Of a stretch of 64,000 nucleotides of DNA, positions 21,862 to 33,476 are shown piece after piece. Positions within the stretch are counted from its first letter, which is position 1. Each line of letters begins with the position of its first letter. The notes under the pieces are model-generated. The model was not told where the DNA came from. It saw only the letters and a program-made list of their open reading frames with translations, and ran no database searches. The translations under genes and the position numbers were made by a program. Source of the stretch: Zeus faber (taxonomy: Eukaryota > Chordata > Actinopteri > Zeiformes > Zeidae); contig OY482846.1 of assembly GCA_960531495.1 (NCBI GenBank), positions 47,200,974 to 47,264,973 of the forward strand. Reading direction: 5' to 3'.

Positions 21862-22269
21862 TGTAACGGCTGTGGTTAGGACCCAATTGCAGCACAAAGA
21901 CAGGCAGGGATATTTGGTAATGTCTTTTATTTGTAGAGCGGACGGAAGACAGACAGCGGGCAGGCAGGAGACGCCGTCGGGGACAGGCAGGTTCGATAAC
22001 GAGGAGTGCAGACAGAAGACAGGCGGAGGGGCAGGCAGGATACGTGGTCGGAGCGAGGCAGAGACGGTAGCGGGGAATCAGTCCGGAGAACGCTGGAGAG
22101 TCTGGTGCAAGCATCGAAGACAATCTGGCAATGGGTGACTGGTGAGAGAGGCATACATAGTGGTTAGATTACAGATCTGGAACAGACGTGTGCGCAGGTG
22201 AATGGAGTTGGATTAATGAGACAGGTAAGGAAGGGGAGGGGAAGGTAGATGAAGGCGGAGATCATGACA
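21862..22269 (-). repeat. 5' LTR of the chromovirus
   Basis: 408 bp, paired with 17757-18163. It should carry the promoter of the element on the - strand, directed away from pnrc1. Confidence 0.92.
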
Positions 22270-22274
22270 ACGAT

Positions 22275-24130
22275 AGATTATACTAGATGGTTTTGATAAT
22301 GCTGATGGCATTATAATAATCATCATATTGTAGAGACTAATATTTACATAACCAGTAAATAATCAGCTGCACAAGTGCTGCCCTTTGTTAACAGAGAAGT
22401 GTACATATATTTTATTTAATTCTTATCTTTATGTGTTTAGGACATTATGCTGCCGTAACAATTTCATTCATAGTGTTATTTTATATTATAATTTTGTTAT
22501 GATTACATTATTAGCAAAAGGAATATAAGACAGAAACTCTTAACCATAGGAGGTTACAAAGTGACAGGTATTATTTTACCAAAAGACAAAGCGCAGCGTA
22601 TTAAGCTTCATAAATATATACGCTTCTGAGGACAACTGACACGCACCAGAGTAAGTTCCACAAGATAAAAACCCAATAACGTCACTGTCAGAACTTATAG
22701 ACATTCCAGAGATATCAATGTAAACAAACTTCCTGAATTATAATTGCTGGTAACAATAACCACAAGAAGTTACATAATACAAGGAACATGTATTTATTTG
22801 TATGTGTTTTGAAATATTTGCAATTTTATTGTGTTTTTGGTGTAGCCCACTACAAATTCATTCATTATATATCCTCGATTTTGAAGTCAGTTAAACCACT
22901 CACCTTAGTTTATTTATTTCACAGTTTACAAAAATCATTCTTATTGTAAAGGCAGATTTCTGTTGATGTATAAAGTGCCATAAAATAATTATGTTCCCAA
23001 AATGTGATTAATAAAATAATAATAATAAATAATTAAATAACCGCGCCGACAATATTGACGAAACAATAATCATGATTATAATTTCAGCCATAATCGTGCG
23101 GCCCCACTTCAGAATGGAGGAAACCCACCCACAGCCACAAACACCATCCCATCATAGAACTACACTGTAATAAAGCAGAAGGAATGAACTTCTGCAGTCA
23201 CAAAATACAGAGAGACAAAGCACATCCCTCCATTGAACTTTAACGACGAAGTGACCACCCTAGACCCCGCGTACCGCTGCCTGCAGCTATATTTATTGTT
23301 ATATTTATAACCTTACAATAATCAAATCTCAAATCTCCCGCAAAATGAAACTCTGCATTCAAAACGACGCGATGTTCTCTCCAAATGGCATTTTGTGTTG
23401 AAACGAAATGACGCACACATCACCGCCATCGGAAAACATTTATCAGAACCAGCTGAACACCGATGTGCTCCACGTAAAACACTATGAAAACACTCGTATC
23501 TGCTTGTTTGACTGTCTACCTGTACCGAACCTGCTCGAGTTAAGGCTGTTTGTATGCCTGCCTGTCTCTCCACCAGCCATTACAACACTACATACTACTA
23601 CGAATGTACAGTCGTCTGTTGTCAAATGTTTTTTGTGCAATGCTTCACACTCAAATACAAAACACACGCAGACAACACTGTTTATTATTTCCCCGAAATA
23701 CTGTCTGCGTCCCAACAAGCACAGCGTGGGGCGCGTCAAACGTCGCGCACACAGAACAACGGGTGGAAAAAAAAATGCGCTGTGTACGGTGAAAAAAAAA
23801 CAACAACAACAAAAAACGAGGCCGCGTCCTTGTCTTTTGTTTCGGTTTGGGCGACAGCGCCTCGTCACCTCGTCGCGGGCGACGGTCTTCGCGGCGGAGC
23901 AGCGGGAGAAGCGCTTCGTCCACGGCCCTGTCCGCACACGCGTCTTCCACGGCTTGCGGACGGGGGGGTGCACGCGTGCGGGTCTTGCGGTCACAGACCT
24001 TCCGTCTCCAGGCAGAAAAAAAAAACCTCCTCGATCGGATGTAGAAATGGAGAACACGGTGGGAGAGGAACGACGGAAAGGCGCGGGCGGTCAATGAACC
24101 AGAGCAGCGCCGGTGGAAAGCCAGGTTGTC
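22275..24130. other. intergenic, no gene recognised
   Basis: AT-rich up to about 23300. A piece near 23040-23110 (cataatcgtgcggcccc) resembles a dispersed fish repeat end. From 23800 it becomes CpG-rich, leading towards the pnrc1 5' region. Long overlapping frames in both directions at 23400-24320 show no domain. Confidence 0.5.
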
Positions 24131-24149
24131 CCAGAGGACAGCGCTCCCG

Positions 24150-24305
24150 GGCCGCCGCGGGTCGCCTGGTCCGCTCTGGCGGAATGCAAACTCCACACAG
24201 AAAGGTCCCGGTTGCGAATCCCGGCCATCCCGGGTCCTTTCTGTGTGGAGTTTGCATGCTCTCCCTGTGTTTGCGTGGGTGTGCTCCGACTTCCGCCCAC
24301 CCTCA
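24150..24305 (+). mobile_element. tRNA-derived SINE with palindromic core
   Basis: Contains a pol III B-box-like ggttgcgaatcc (24210 region) followed by ctttctgtgtggagtttgc and atgctctccctgtg, a very common teleost SINE body. The left part repeats the body inverted (24184-24211 against 24230-24256). It lies upstream of pnrc1. Confidence 0.65.
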
Positions 24306-24479
24306 CTCTATATTAGGGGGTTAATACTCGGAGTCGGTCCCCGGGCGCTGCGGTGCGGCTGCCCGCTGCTCCTCGGTACGGGATGGAATCAAATGCAGAG
24401 GACCGTTGCTTTTTTTTTTTTGTACGGCGACAATAAACAGGTATTCTACATTATACTCTAGTGTAGCGCGGTGTTGTTG

Positions 24480-25213
24480 GGTGCGAGCGGCCCGGTGACG
24501 GGTGACGCCGTGGTGGTCAGTGGCCGCGCAGTGCGCACATAGTGGAGGTTCCCTTCCTCGCCGGCCAGGTACATGGCACGCAGGCACGCAGGCCCACGAC
24601 CACTCCCTCCCCTTCACCGTCTTTTTCGCGAGATTGAAACCGACGTCGCGGAGGGGAGGGGGGGGGGGGCGAATGTACACTCCACCGGCACAGCGAGCCT
24701 CTGCAGCAGACACGTGGCAACATTACTGGAGAGATGGACCGCGAGCGGCAGGATTGTGGAAGTACAAAACATTGGGATTACAATAAGGTTTCATGTCCAC
24801 CCGGGCCCGGCGGTGTGCGTCAACCGCGGGACGGGACTTCCTTGCACATTGTCATAGTAACAGCTTGTGGTCGTTGTGTCTCAAGTACCGGCTGAGGAAA
24901 CACTGCAATTACCCATTTCAAAATAAAAGCCCCCGGAGAACATGGGACCCCGGTGCCCAGACCACGCCCCTTTCTGGTGACGTGGCCGAGCCGGAAGGGA
25001 CCTTGTTTTCCTTCTTTCCTCAGAAGTCGCGGCGCCGCAGCTCGCACCGACGGCCAAGAAAAGAGTCAAGAAAGCCCTGGTCCGGGACGCCGAGCGGGAC
25101 GCCTGGCCGCTCGGAGGGGAGTCCCGCCGGGGATAGGAAGCTCAGCCGGCCGGGGGGGAGTGTGAAAAGCCCCCCCCCCCCGAGTCCCTGGATGTGTGTC
25201 CTTCCGAGACGCC
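24480..25213 (+). promoter_or_regulatory. CpG-rich pnrc1 promoter and 5' UTR region
   Basis: Dense CpG, an ETS-type ccggaag (about 24990), a GC-type ccacgcccc (about 24962) and a pyrimidine tract ttttccttctttcctc before cagaagtcgcgg (25020). The last could be a TOP-like start or the acceptor of a 5' UTR intron. The transcription start cannot be fixed from sequence alone. Confidence 0.45.
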
Positions 25214-25248
25214 ATGTTGGACCAATCTCCGGGCGTCGGCGACGTTGA
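25192..25248 (+). CDS. short upstream ORF overlapping the pnrc1 start
   Basis: An ATG at 25192, 22 nt before the chosen pnrc1 ATG (25214), opens an 18-codon frame ([14 protein letters not shown]...) in a different phase and stops at 25248, inside the pnrc1 coding region. If 25192 is in the mRNA, this frame would compete with the main start. No function for the peptide is implied. Confidence 0.35.
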   Translation: MCVLPRRHVGPISGRRRR

Positions 25249-28200
25249 GAACAGCGAACCGGACGACGGCGTGAGCCGGGGCAGAACGCGGCTCGCCCTG
25301 CTGAGGAAAGGCGCCAAGAAGCTACACCAGCACCACCACCAGCAGCAGCAGCACCACCAGCAGCAGCAGCACCCGCTCCCCAGGCCGCGGGGACCGAGCC
25401 CCGCACGGCTGTCCGACCACAACAGCAATGTCCCGGCAGCGCCGTGCGCCAAAGCCGCCGTGCAGCCGAGGAACCCGCACCCGAGCTGCGCCGCCACGGT
25501 GCTGACCCTGCACCCGCTCAGAGGAGGAACCAAGGTACGGGTGATGTCGGATGAATTCTCCGGTTGTTGTTGACGGATTTGGGGTTTTTTTCCCCCGTCG
25601 CGTTTTGCGTTTCGCGTGTTTGTTTTTTTTGTTTTTGTTTTTTTTCGCGCCCGAGGTGAATCTGGGGGGAAATGACGCAGTTTCGAGGAACCGATGAATC
25701 GAAAGTCGACCGAACGCGGACGAACGGGAGGATCCGTTCCCCCGACGAGCCCGGGGGTCCGTCCGTCCGTCCACCGTCCGAGCGATTTCTGCGCATTCGG
25801 GGAGTTTTGTAGACGCCGAGGACCGTGCTGGGAATGGAGTGAAAGCGCAGCTGTTGTGGTCAAACTTGAGGCCGCGGTGACCGCTTCTTTATCGGGTAGT
25901 AGTCGGCTGGATGCGGGCAAAAAGGAGCTTTGGCGTCCGGGTGACAAGGCGGAGAAGGCGGCCACCGGGAGACTATACCAGCGATGTGTTTACAGCTGTT
26001 TTTACCTGTTTATCCCGGGCTTCGAGTGCGGAATTCTGCGTTAAAAAAACCCAAAACGAATTCAAATTCATCCTTAAAATTATTGTTCGTTACAGCTCAG
26101 GTTTAAAAAATCACCCAGCGGTGCAACCCGACTAACAACTGTCATGGATGGATGATGAATGGGTCATTTAAAGTGGGAATCCATAAGATTGTCAGCGTCC
26201 CGGGTTGCATTGATTGATTGATTTGTTTGTTTTTCTTGGTCGCTTCGGGTGTTGGGGATGTTCTTCGTTTTGTGATTGTTCGTCCACATCGACCGTTTCC
26301 CGACCACCTAATTCGCCTTGCGCGTCTTGCCTGATTTCCCACGTCGTGTTGGGGAGTGGCGGACCCTGCCACCCATAATGGAAACGGCATGTAAAGGAGC
26401 GCGTGCATGACGCAAATTCATTGAGTGGCTGTTTCTTATAAGGTGTCAGCTAAATGGCGTATCAGACATAGGATTTTTTTTCCACAACATTGTCTTTCGG
26501 ATTACCAGTTTAAGAACAATCATAAACAAATAAAATATCCTTTACTCCCTTGCTCCCTAAAGGCCCTGAGGCACGTAGAAACTTTTACATCAGCCGGCTA
26601 AGTGATCCCGTCTTATTGCGAGCGAAGCCGCAGCCTTCTGATGTGCGGGGACGCGTCGCGGCGCCGGGGGAACGGGGCTCGTTGGGCACAATGCGGTGCT
26701 GGAAGAGCAACATGAGAGCATGAGAACATGGGCAACACAGCAACAGGGCAACCACTTTCAGCCCATCAGAACATCGTAACACAGAAAATAAATCCAGTTC
26801 CTCTCTTTCATCAAAGTCAAGTCATTTTATTGCAGTTGCTATTCAGTTCATTCACATGTCACAATAATTACAATTAATCTGAACATATCACAATAACGAA
26901 AGAGAATAAAATCACGAGAAAAAATATAATCCAGATTTTTCTTCACTCCGCTTCGGCAACTGAATATCGAGTTTCTATAATTTTTCGTTGAATTTTATTT
27001 CCTTTGTCATCGGGTATATTATTTATATATTCTTCAATGTAATTGTATACCTCCATGTATATATCACCGACGCCCCCCGAGCCACATGCTGGTGGCGAAT
27101 TCACGCTGAAATACTGTCCTCAGATTCTGAGTTAGTTTTTAATATCTTCCCCTGCAAACAAACAATAAATCACAATTCATGCATAAATTTCATATTGCCT
27201 GTATGGTATTATGCACTTCAAGGAATGAGCCCTTCAGTCATGTATCAGTGTTTCCCACAGCCTGAAACATATTTATGCTGCTAGCTGGTAGGGTTTGGCA
27301 ATATGTAATAATGTTCTTACTGGCAACCGCCAACCCAACAACCAGCAATTGTCCATATATTCACCGGGGGGTCAGAACGGATCGGCTACCGACACTAAGT
27401 GTGGTTTTCCGAGCTCCCATGGAACACTGCATCACTTCCGACACGAATTTCAGTTTTCCGAGTTCCCGTGAACGCAGCGTCACTTCCTGTGTCTCTCGAC
27501 CGACTGTGATTAGGTAGTGGTTGAGGTCAGCTTTAGATCGTCCAACCTGATTGGCTTTATGTTGCAACTTGCCGAGCGCCGAATTGAACAGATCAGTGGG
27601 CTTTTTTTTATTTATTGAAATGATCCACCCAGCACTCATTCAAATTGTGCTTGGAGGGAATTATTTTCACCGGCCGTTATGACCGGAGAGACTTAAATAT
27701 GTCGGATTTCAACAGATGTTCCAGGTCAAGAACCGGCAATTACTGGATAATGGAAACGCTGGGTAGGCTGATTGTTAAATCATTGACACCAATATATCCT
27801 TCATCGGGTTGGGTTTCTTATAAACATCCCATAACGTTTCTGCTTTATCGTATAACGGCTCTGGGACACTAGACCTTGGCCAATCACACATCACACATTT
27901 CCAATCAATAGAAATAAGGACACTTTTCACGTTTTTTGTGTCCTGGCCTTTTCTGGTTCCACTGTGCTCCGCCTCCCTCCACTAGAACGTGACAAGGTGT
28001 GATGGCCATCCAGCTAGAATAATGGTACAGCCTGGTGTGTGGAAACTTTCTTTCAGAGCTGGTCTACTTGATAGTTTAAAGTGGAGGAAGGGATCGTTCT
28101 CTCCGTACTCCTTCGTCTAATTACAGCTGTGGCGCTACCGGAGCAACAAGTAGTCCGTTTACGACAGAGCGCTGCAGGAATGAGGCCGACAACCCGGAAA

Positions 28201-29328
28201 TGGGATTCTGGCTGTAATTCTCTATGTCGCTGTTGGTCTGATATGAAATGGTTGACTTTTTTCAGTTGCAAACTGAAATGTTGAGGTTGTCGGTTGACAC
28301 TGATGTAAAAGTTGCTCCGTGCATCAGGCCCCTGAGAGTGTATTTTGGTTGGAATAGACCCAACGAGTCCCAGATTTCCATTGGTCTGTTTGCTAGTTTT
28401 TCTTTGTCATTTGTGTTGGTGTGGGTGTTTTTAATCGGAGGGGGCTGTTGTTTTACTTTTTTTTTTTTGTCAATGTTTGTCCGTATTGACAGTTCGACAC
28501 TTTCGTGTCGTGCCTGATCTCCACATTATTTCAGGGAATGTCGGACTCTGCCACCCACGATAGAAAGGGCATATAAAGGAGCACATGCAAAACACAAGTT
28601 CATTAAATGACTGTTTCTTATGACGTGTCCGCTAAATAGCGGATGACACAGGATATTTTTTTTTTTTGACAAAATAATCTAACGGATTTTCACTTTAAAA
28701 TCAATTATAAACAAAGGAAGGCATCACTCACGCCCCTGCTCCCAAACATCAAGCATATGATTACAGATTGCTCAAACAGATGACAAACAGGTAACAGACT
28801 TGCTTTTCGTTTTTTTTTTTGTTTGTTTGTTTTTTTAAGCTGCTGCGATCCAGAGGTAGGCGGCTGGAGAGCGGGGCCTCGCAACCCGAGGCCCCGTCTG
28901 CCCGCTCCTCAAGCCGGCCGGACCAGGCCGCTCAGAGCCTGAGCGCTCGGGGCCACAGGGGCAAGCCGGCCAAGGCCACCGGCGTCGCCCAGAACGCCAA
29001 GAGGAGAGGCGGCGGGCGGGCCAAGCCCCCGGCCGTCCACCGCCAGCCCCAGCGCGGCGGCGCCGACGAAAAGCCGCCCCGCCCCGCCGACGCCACCGAG
29101 GTTGCAGAGGCGCCCCCGGCCGGGCCCGAGCCGGCGTCAGAGGACCCGAGGGACGGCGAGAAGGTCTACGCCGGGGCCAAGTTCAGCGAGCCGCCCTCCC
29201 CGAGCGTGTTGCCCAAACCCCCCAGTCACTGGGTGGGGGAGAACGGCCTCCCGCGCGGGGAGGAGCACAGCCGCCGGCAGATGACTGTTCATTTGAAATC
29301 CCTTCTCAAGGTGCAAGGTGAATCCTAA
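25214..29328 (+). CDS. pnrc1: proline-rich nuclear receptor coactivator 1-like (2 exons, 269 aa)
   Basis: Exon 1 is 25214-25534 (107 codons) and exon 2 is 28840-29328, phase 0. The intron runs gtacgg to tttttttaag. The C-terminal third carries the family hallmark: [19 protein letters not shown] then SHW (residues 217-238), an SH3-type proline motif also linked to decapping-factor binding, and an LXXLL box LKSLL at 259-263 followed by KVQ. Human PNRC1 ends almost identically with an MAVHLKTLL-type tail, whereas PNRC2 is only about 139 aa, so size and tail favour PNRC1. Exon 1 has a His/Gln tract (about 37-52). The middle is basic and Pro/Ala-rich with very high G/C third positions. Known role: nuclear receptor coactivation and mRNA decapping control. 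The start is ATG 25214. A GTG in frame at 25196 is unlikely. Confidence 0.8.
26200..26570 (+). repeat. intronic duplicated segment, copy 1
   Basis: Shares an ordered match with 28370-28750: ttgtttgttttt / tgctagttttt, cttgcctgatttcc / cgtgcctgatctcc, cctgccaccca / tctgccaccca, ggcatgtaaaggagc / ggcatataaaggagc, gactgtttcttat-like and ataaacaaa. By eye it is diverged by perhaps a quarter to a third. Confidence 0.7.
28370..28750 (+). repeat. intronic duplicated segment, copy 2
   Basis: Same-orientation partner of 26200-26570. It ends about 90 bp before pnrc1 exon 2. Its pyrimidine-rich end lies close to the acceptor but does not form it. Confidence 0.7.
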
Positions 29329-30249
29329 CCGCGAACGCGCCGCGCCGCTCTGCGGAAAAAACCAACGTGAAGCCGATCTAAGTGAAATAAGACGACGTGT
29401 CCGTGGTGAGAAAATAGGAAATCTAAGAAAACCGGACATACTATTTAACTCCCTGTGATAGAATGCATGTTGTCTTTTCTCTCTTTTTTTTTTTAAGTAG
29501 AACAATTTCCTCTATATGCAAAGAAGCAACATATTGCCAGTATTTGTAAATGCATTTTGGAGACATCTTTTCGCGCCGGTCATGGAAGGTTTGCTCCTGT
29601 CGTCACATTGTTGGTGAGTTTTTTTTGTTTTGTTTTTTGTTTGTTTGTTTGTTTTTTTTTCCCATGTGTTTCGGTTTGTGAGAGGTAACAGAATATTTTC
29701 TGTTTTTTTTCGCATCAAAGAGCTTTTTACAGTGTGAGAGAGTGACGAACGAAGCGTTATTTATTCCTCCGGCTGTGACGTACCCACATCTCCGGCATGT
29801 TTACATCTCACAAAGCGATGTGTGCACTTTTGTTGGAGCCGTGAATCTAAGCTTTTAACGATCCTGCGTAAATGTACATAATATATTGTAGACACATATG
29901 TGTATATTTTCCATTGTTATTTTAACTCAGAATATAGTTTTGTTACGGAATCCTGTTTGAGTGTCGTCGTCCCGACCCCCCCCCCCCCCCCCCCCCCCCC
30001 CGTTCCCTGCGAACTGAAGCACTTTTATCGCAGTTCCACCAGTGGGTGACGGCACCCATTTCGGGCACATTGATTGTAAGAGGATTTTTGTTTGTTTGTT
30101 TGTTTGTTTTTTGTTTTTTTTTTTCTTACGGATTTTGCACTGAAAAGTGGTGCAGGACAGGGAACTGTTAAATCCCACAGGTGCAGTGGCTGGCTCATAC
30201 CAAAATTTGGACCAGGCACTTTTACTATTTCACCAGCCAGCTAGAATTT

Positions 30250-30285
<36 letters not shown>
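29329..30285 (+). promoter_or_regulatory. probable pnrc1 3' UTR
   Basis: Follows the stop at 29328. Contains ATTTA-type AU-rich words (29451, 29758), a 26-base C run (29976-30001) and a TAA microsatellite (30250-30283) whose last unit makes an AATAAA. That is the only canonical poly(A) hexamer noticed before 30290. The true transcript end is not resolved. Confidence 0.4.
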
Positions 30286-31262
30286 CTTTTGAAGGCGTGG
30301 TTGGTTACCTGCTGTCTTGGCTGTGGAGGGAGGCGGCGGCTATGTTGTGTGGTGGTTGATACAGGTGTATTGGGGACTGGGCTTCTGTGCGGCTCGTATT
30401 GTTTTTATCCGGCTGTTCCGGCCTCGGTGTGTCACAGCGGGGGGCAAACAAAAAAAAAAACTCCCAACTCTTCTGGAGAACTCTCCTCAGGAATTCCAGA
30501 AGAGGCTGACGTGAAGACAATGACGGATTAACATCCGGCCTGCGGTGCTCTGTTTTGTCCTCTTTGCACAAAGTGGCACCGCCGTGATTTGCCCGCCTGC
30601 CGTTTTGTTTTTCGTTTACCGTTTCCCTCCCCGGGGGCCAGGGCAAAGCGCTGTGAGGTTCGCCGACACGGTCGTACGCAAAACGTTCCCACGGACGTCT
30701 TTCGGGGGGGTCGTGGAGCCCGCATCTTTTTATTGTGATTACAATAGATACAGGCAGCTGCTGGTGAATGTTTCTGTCTCTGCTGATACGTCGCACAAAC
30801 TGTCCGAGTTGTAATACATGAGCGATAAAAAAGAAAGAAATTTAGCCATTTTAATGCTGTGTTTGTTTGTTTTCTTCCCATTCCAGTCGTGAAAATAACT
30901 TATTTATGGACAGAATCGCAAAAAATACAATGTCAAACCAGTTTGTTTTATGAAACATTTCATATCTAAATTGAATATTTAATTAAAATATTGATTACCC
31001 TTAACCCGTTGCCTCCATGTATTTTTTCTCTTTTAATGGAACTTTCAATTTTACAAATTTCAAAGCATTGTATATAATTCTCTCCTAACCTTAATGTATT
31101 ATTATGGAAAAAAAAAAAAAGTATTCTTGGAAAGGGTTGAATTGTACTGACTGGTTTCCATAGTACAAAATGTACCCGTGTCTGTTTGAACCTATGTTTG
31201 TTTAAAATCACCTCCGACTCAACAAATATCTTTCGCAACAGGTCTACGTTGGGCCGTCCAAA

Positions 31263-31392
<130 letters not shown>

Positions 31393-31587
31393 CAGACTTT
31401 TACTTTCAATTTAAGGAAGTTGTCAAAAAAAACCCACAGTTTGGAAATGGGCTGTGGCCTCCGACCTCCCGACTGAAGGGTTTGTGCCGGTGATTTGTTG
31501 GTCATTTGCAGCCTTGAAAGGCCTGTGAATTATAAACTTTCTAAACTATAGTGCACAGTGAACACCTTAATTGTAGCTTGAATGTTA

Positions 31588-31650
31588 TTCTCCCTTGTAA
31601 GTCGCTTTGGATAAAAGCGTCTGCTAAATGACTAAATGTAAATGTTAATT
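31588..31650 (-). repeat. terminal fragment of a dispersed teleost repeat
   Basis: ttgtaagtcgctttggat and aaaagcgtctgctaaatg, then actaaatgtaaatgt. This is the reverse complement of the start of the copy at 49317-49535. Confidence 0.75.
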
Positions 31651-31865
31651 GGGGCTGAACATAATTCATATTGTCCCATGATTCTCAAGTGGGCAGAACA
31701 CACCGGTTCCTCCCCGCCATCGAACCACGACAAAAAGCACCCAGATGTTCAACGCATCCAGAAAGTCAACTTTGAAAAGAGGAATCCTGATCAATTCCAG
31801 CCCATTTGGAACTGATCTCTAATCATTGCCGGGGCTCTACACCGAGGCCCCCCACCGACAGAAGC

Positions 31866-31921
31866 TACGGAGCGGCGTGCGGAGCGGCGTGCGGAGCGGC
31901 GTGCGGAGCGGCGTGCGGAGC
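31866..31921. repeat. 12-bp GC-rich minisatellite
   Basis: Between four and five copies of ggagcggcgtgc. Confidence 0.9.
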
Positions 31922-32249
31922 CGTGCAGTCTGTGAGATTCCCACCCAAAACCCGCCATGTTCTCACCCCCCCGTCCCGGTGCCGTTTCGTCTGATCTGCT
32001 TTTCCGCCCTGGAGGACGAGCCTCCATGCCCAAGGACCACACCTGTACCTGCCGAGACGAGGCGCAATGGGTTTACGGAGCGTGCCGGCGCCCTCGTTCC
32101 CTCCATCATCAAACGCCTAAAACATTTCGCATTTAAAACACTTTGCCTTGTTGTTTTCTCCCCCCCTAAATGTACTTCTGGAGTGAAGAGGTTAAAACAG
32201 TGATTATTGCACTGAACAAGGACTTTCTTCAAGCGTCCACATTGGCCTT

Positions 32250-32765
32250 ATGGATGCGCTGTGTCGCCGCCCTCTGGTGGTGTCACCGGGAAAGCCCACC
32301 CCGAGCCCGACCTCCACCGTCGGGCTGCGACCGCCCGGGCCCCGCCGAGAGGAGGAACCGGCCGCCAGGTGCGAACACACCGACGGCGGAATAAGAGCGA
32401 AGCCGAGGGAGGAGAGCGGGATCGGCGCGCAGATCGGTGGCGGCGCCGTCGCGCCACCTGCAGGGGGCGCTGGCGCGGCGCCGGGACGCCGGGCCCGGCC
32501 GGAAGGAGGTGGCGGGCCGGCTTCCGTTTCCGGTTTCTCCGACGCCACCCCCCTCCCTCCCTCCCTCCCCTCCCGTCGGGTTTGTCTGCGCAGCGCGGCG
32601 CTCTGCGGCCGTACGCGAACGCCAGCCCGACCCCCCCCCTCCCCGGAGTGAATATATGGAGTGAAGGCGGGAGGGACGCGGAGAAGACGCGAAGGGAACA
32701 GAGGAAGGACGCGCTCGTCGGTCTGTGACAGAAGTAAACAACGCGAGGCTAACGGGCTAACGGGC
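32250..32765 (+). promoter_or_regulatory. CpG-rich region, probable btbd9 promoter and first non-coding exon
   Basis: Very CpG-dense with many GC boxes, 0.9 kb upstream of the btbd9 coding exon, which itself begins with an acceptor (ctcgacag at 33599) and so needs an upstream exon. A plausible donor is cagaa|gtaaac near 32734. Frames open on both strands here reflect composition. Confidence 0.5.
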
Positions 32766-32808
32766 TAACAAGCTAGCAGGCTAACAGGCTAGCAGGCTAG
32801 CTGCTGTC
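32764..32808. repeat. short tandem repeat of ggctaac/ggctagc units
   Basis: Six or seven units of 9-11 bp alternating ggctaac and ggctagc, downstream of the CpG-rich block. Confidence 0.85.
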
Positions 32809-33005
32809 AGAGACCTGCTCACCCGCGGACTCACCCTCCCTCTCTTTTATTGTCTTGCGTGTCAACGGAACCGGTCTCATTGAGAGTGGGATTGTTTTCG
32901 TTTTCTTAAGCCTAAATTGCTTGGTCACACCGTTGGATTCCGATTGGATTCCACGGCGGCGGTCAAGCGGCCAGTTATTTCTGAATAAATCGGTTGATAA
33001 TGGCC

Positions 33006-33020
33006 GTTGCCATTGGCAAC
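33006..33020. promoter_or_regulatory. RFX X-box-like palindrome with embedded CCAAT
   Basis: GTTGCCATTGGCAAC: perfect half-sites GTTGCC and GGCAAC with a 3-nt spacer; the centre also reads ATTGG (inverted CCAAT). Confidence 0.5.
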
Positions 33021-33461
33021 CGTCGGTCCTCCTGCTTCCACGCACCCTCGCGTCGCTCACCGACAGCTACGTTGTTGTGGACTATGTTGTCTTGGCGGAA
33101 GCTCTTTTCTGGCCGCACTAGTTAGAAAATGATTTATATCAAATGATTTAAGTCATATTCCGCTTAAGCTTATTATTTTATTCTGTAACTGTTTGTTTAG
33201 TGTGTAAGGGACAATGTGCAGACAGCCATCAAGTCATTACATAGATTATTTCAAGAGAATCCTCTTAAAGATAAGACCTAATCACCCCTGGGGGTTGGAG
33301 GTTATTTTGCAATGACGACTGCACAGCTGAGGTGTTAATTGTCCTAATCCTTACAGTATTTCAATGTTCTCTTTCGAAAAACACAGTTGTCGTTATTCTT
33401 CGGCTATAGTTGATGATGAGGCAACCAGAGCGCGTGAGATGGTTGACAGGGACCCAAATCA

Positions 33462-33476
33462 GTTGCCCGGGGCAAC
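33462..33476. promoter_or_regulatory. second RFX X-box-like palindrome
   Basis: GTTGCCCGGGGCAAC: the same perfect half-sites and spacer length as the site at 33006, within a 19-bp palindrome, 160 bp before the btbd9 start codon. Confidence 0.5.

Larger units (their letters stand above)
17757..22269 (-). mobile_element. Ty3/gypsy chromovirus, internally deleted, with both LTRs
   Basis: An LTR retrotransposon inverted relative to the genes. Two direct LTRs begin TG and end CA, and a 5-bp target duplication acgat flanks it (17752-17756 and 22270-22274). In - strand order: gag, CCHC knuckle, protease, reverse transcriptase, RNase H, integrase C-terminus, chromodomain. The integrase zinc-binding and DDE core are missing, removed by a deletion near 18995-19020. 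Several frame breaks and a 28-G run also disrupt the coding region. The primer-binding site is not obvious. The sequence between gag ATG (21844) and the LTR is only about 18 bp, which resembles self-priming fish chromoviruses but is not proof. Confidence 0.92.

Noticed and set aside
23408..24324. Overlapping frames of 180-260 codons on both strands upstream of pnrc1
   Set aside because: No domain, both strands equally open in GC-rich sequence, and it runs into a SINE.
25066..25965. 299-codon - strand frame opposite pnrc1 exon 1
   Set aside because: Shadow of the G/C-rich coding exon; extends without splice logic into the intron.
32204..32741. Several GC-rich frames before btbd9
   Set aside because: CpG-rich promoter; frames on both strands, none with a domain or conserved start.
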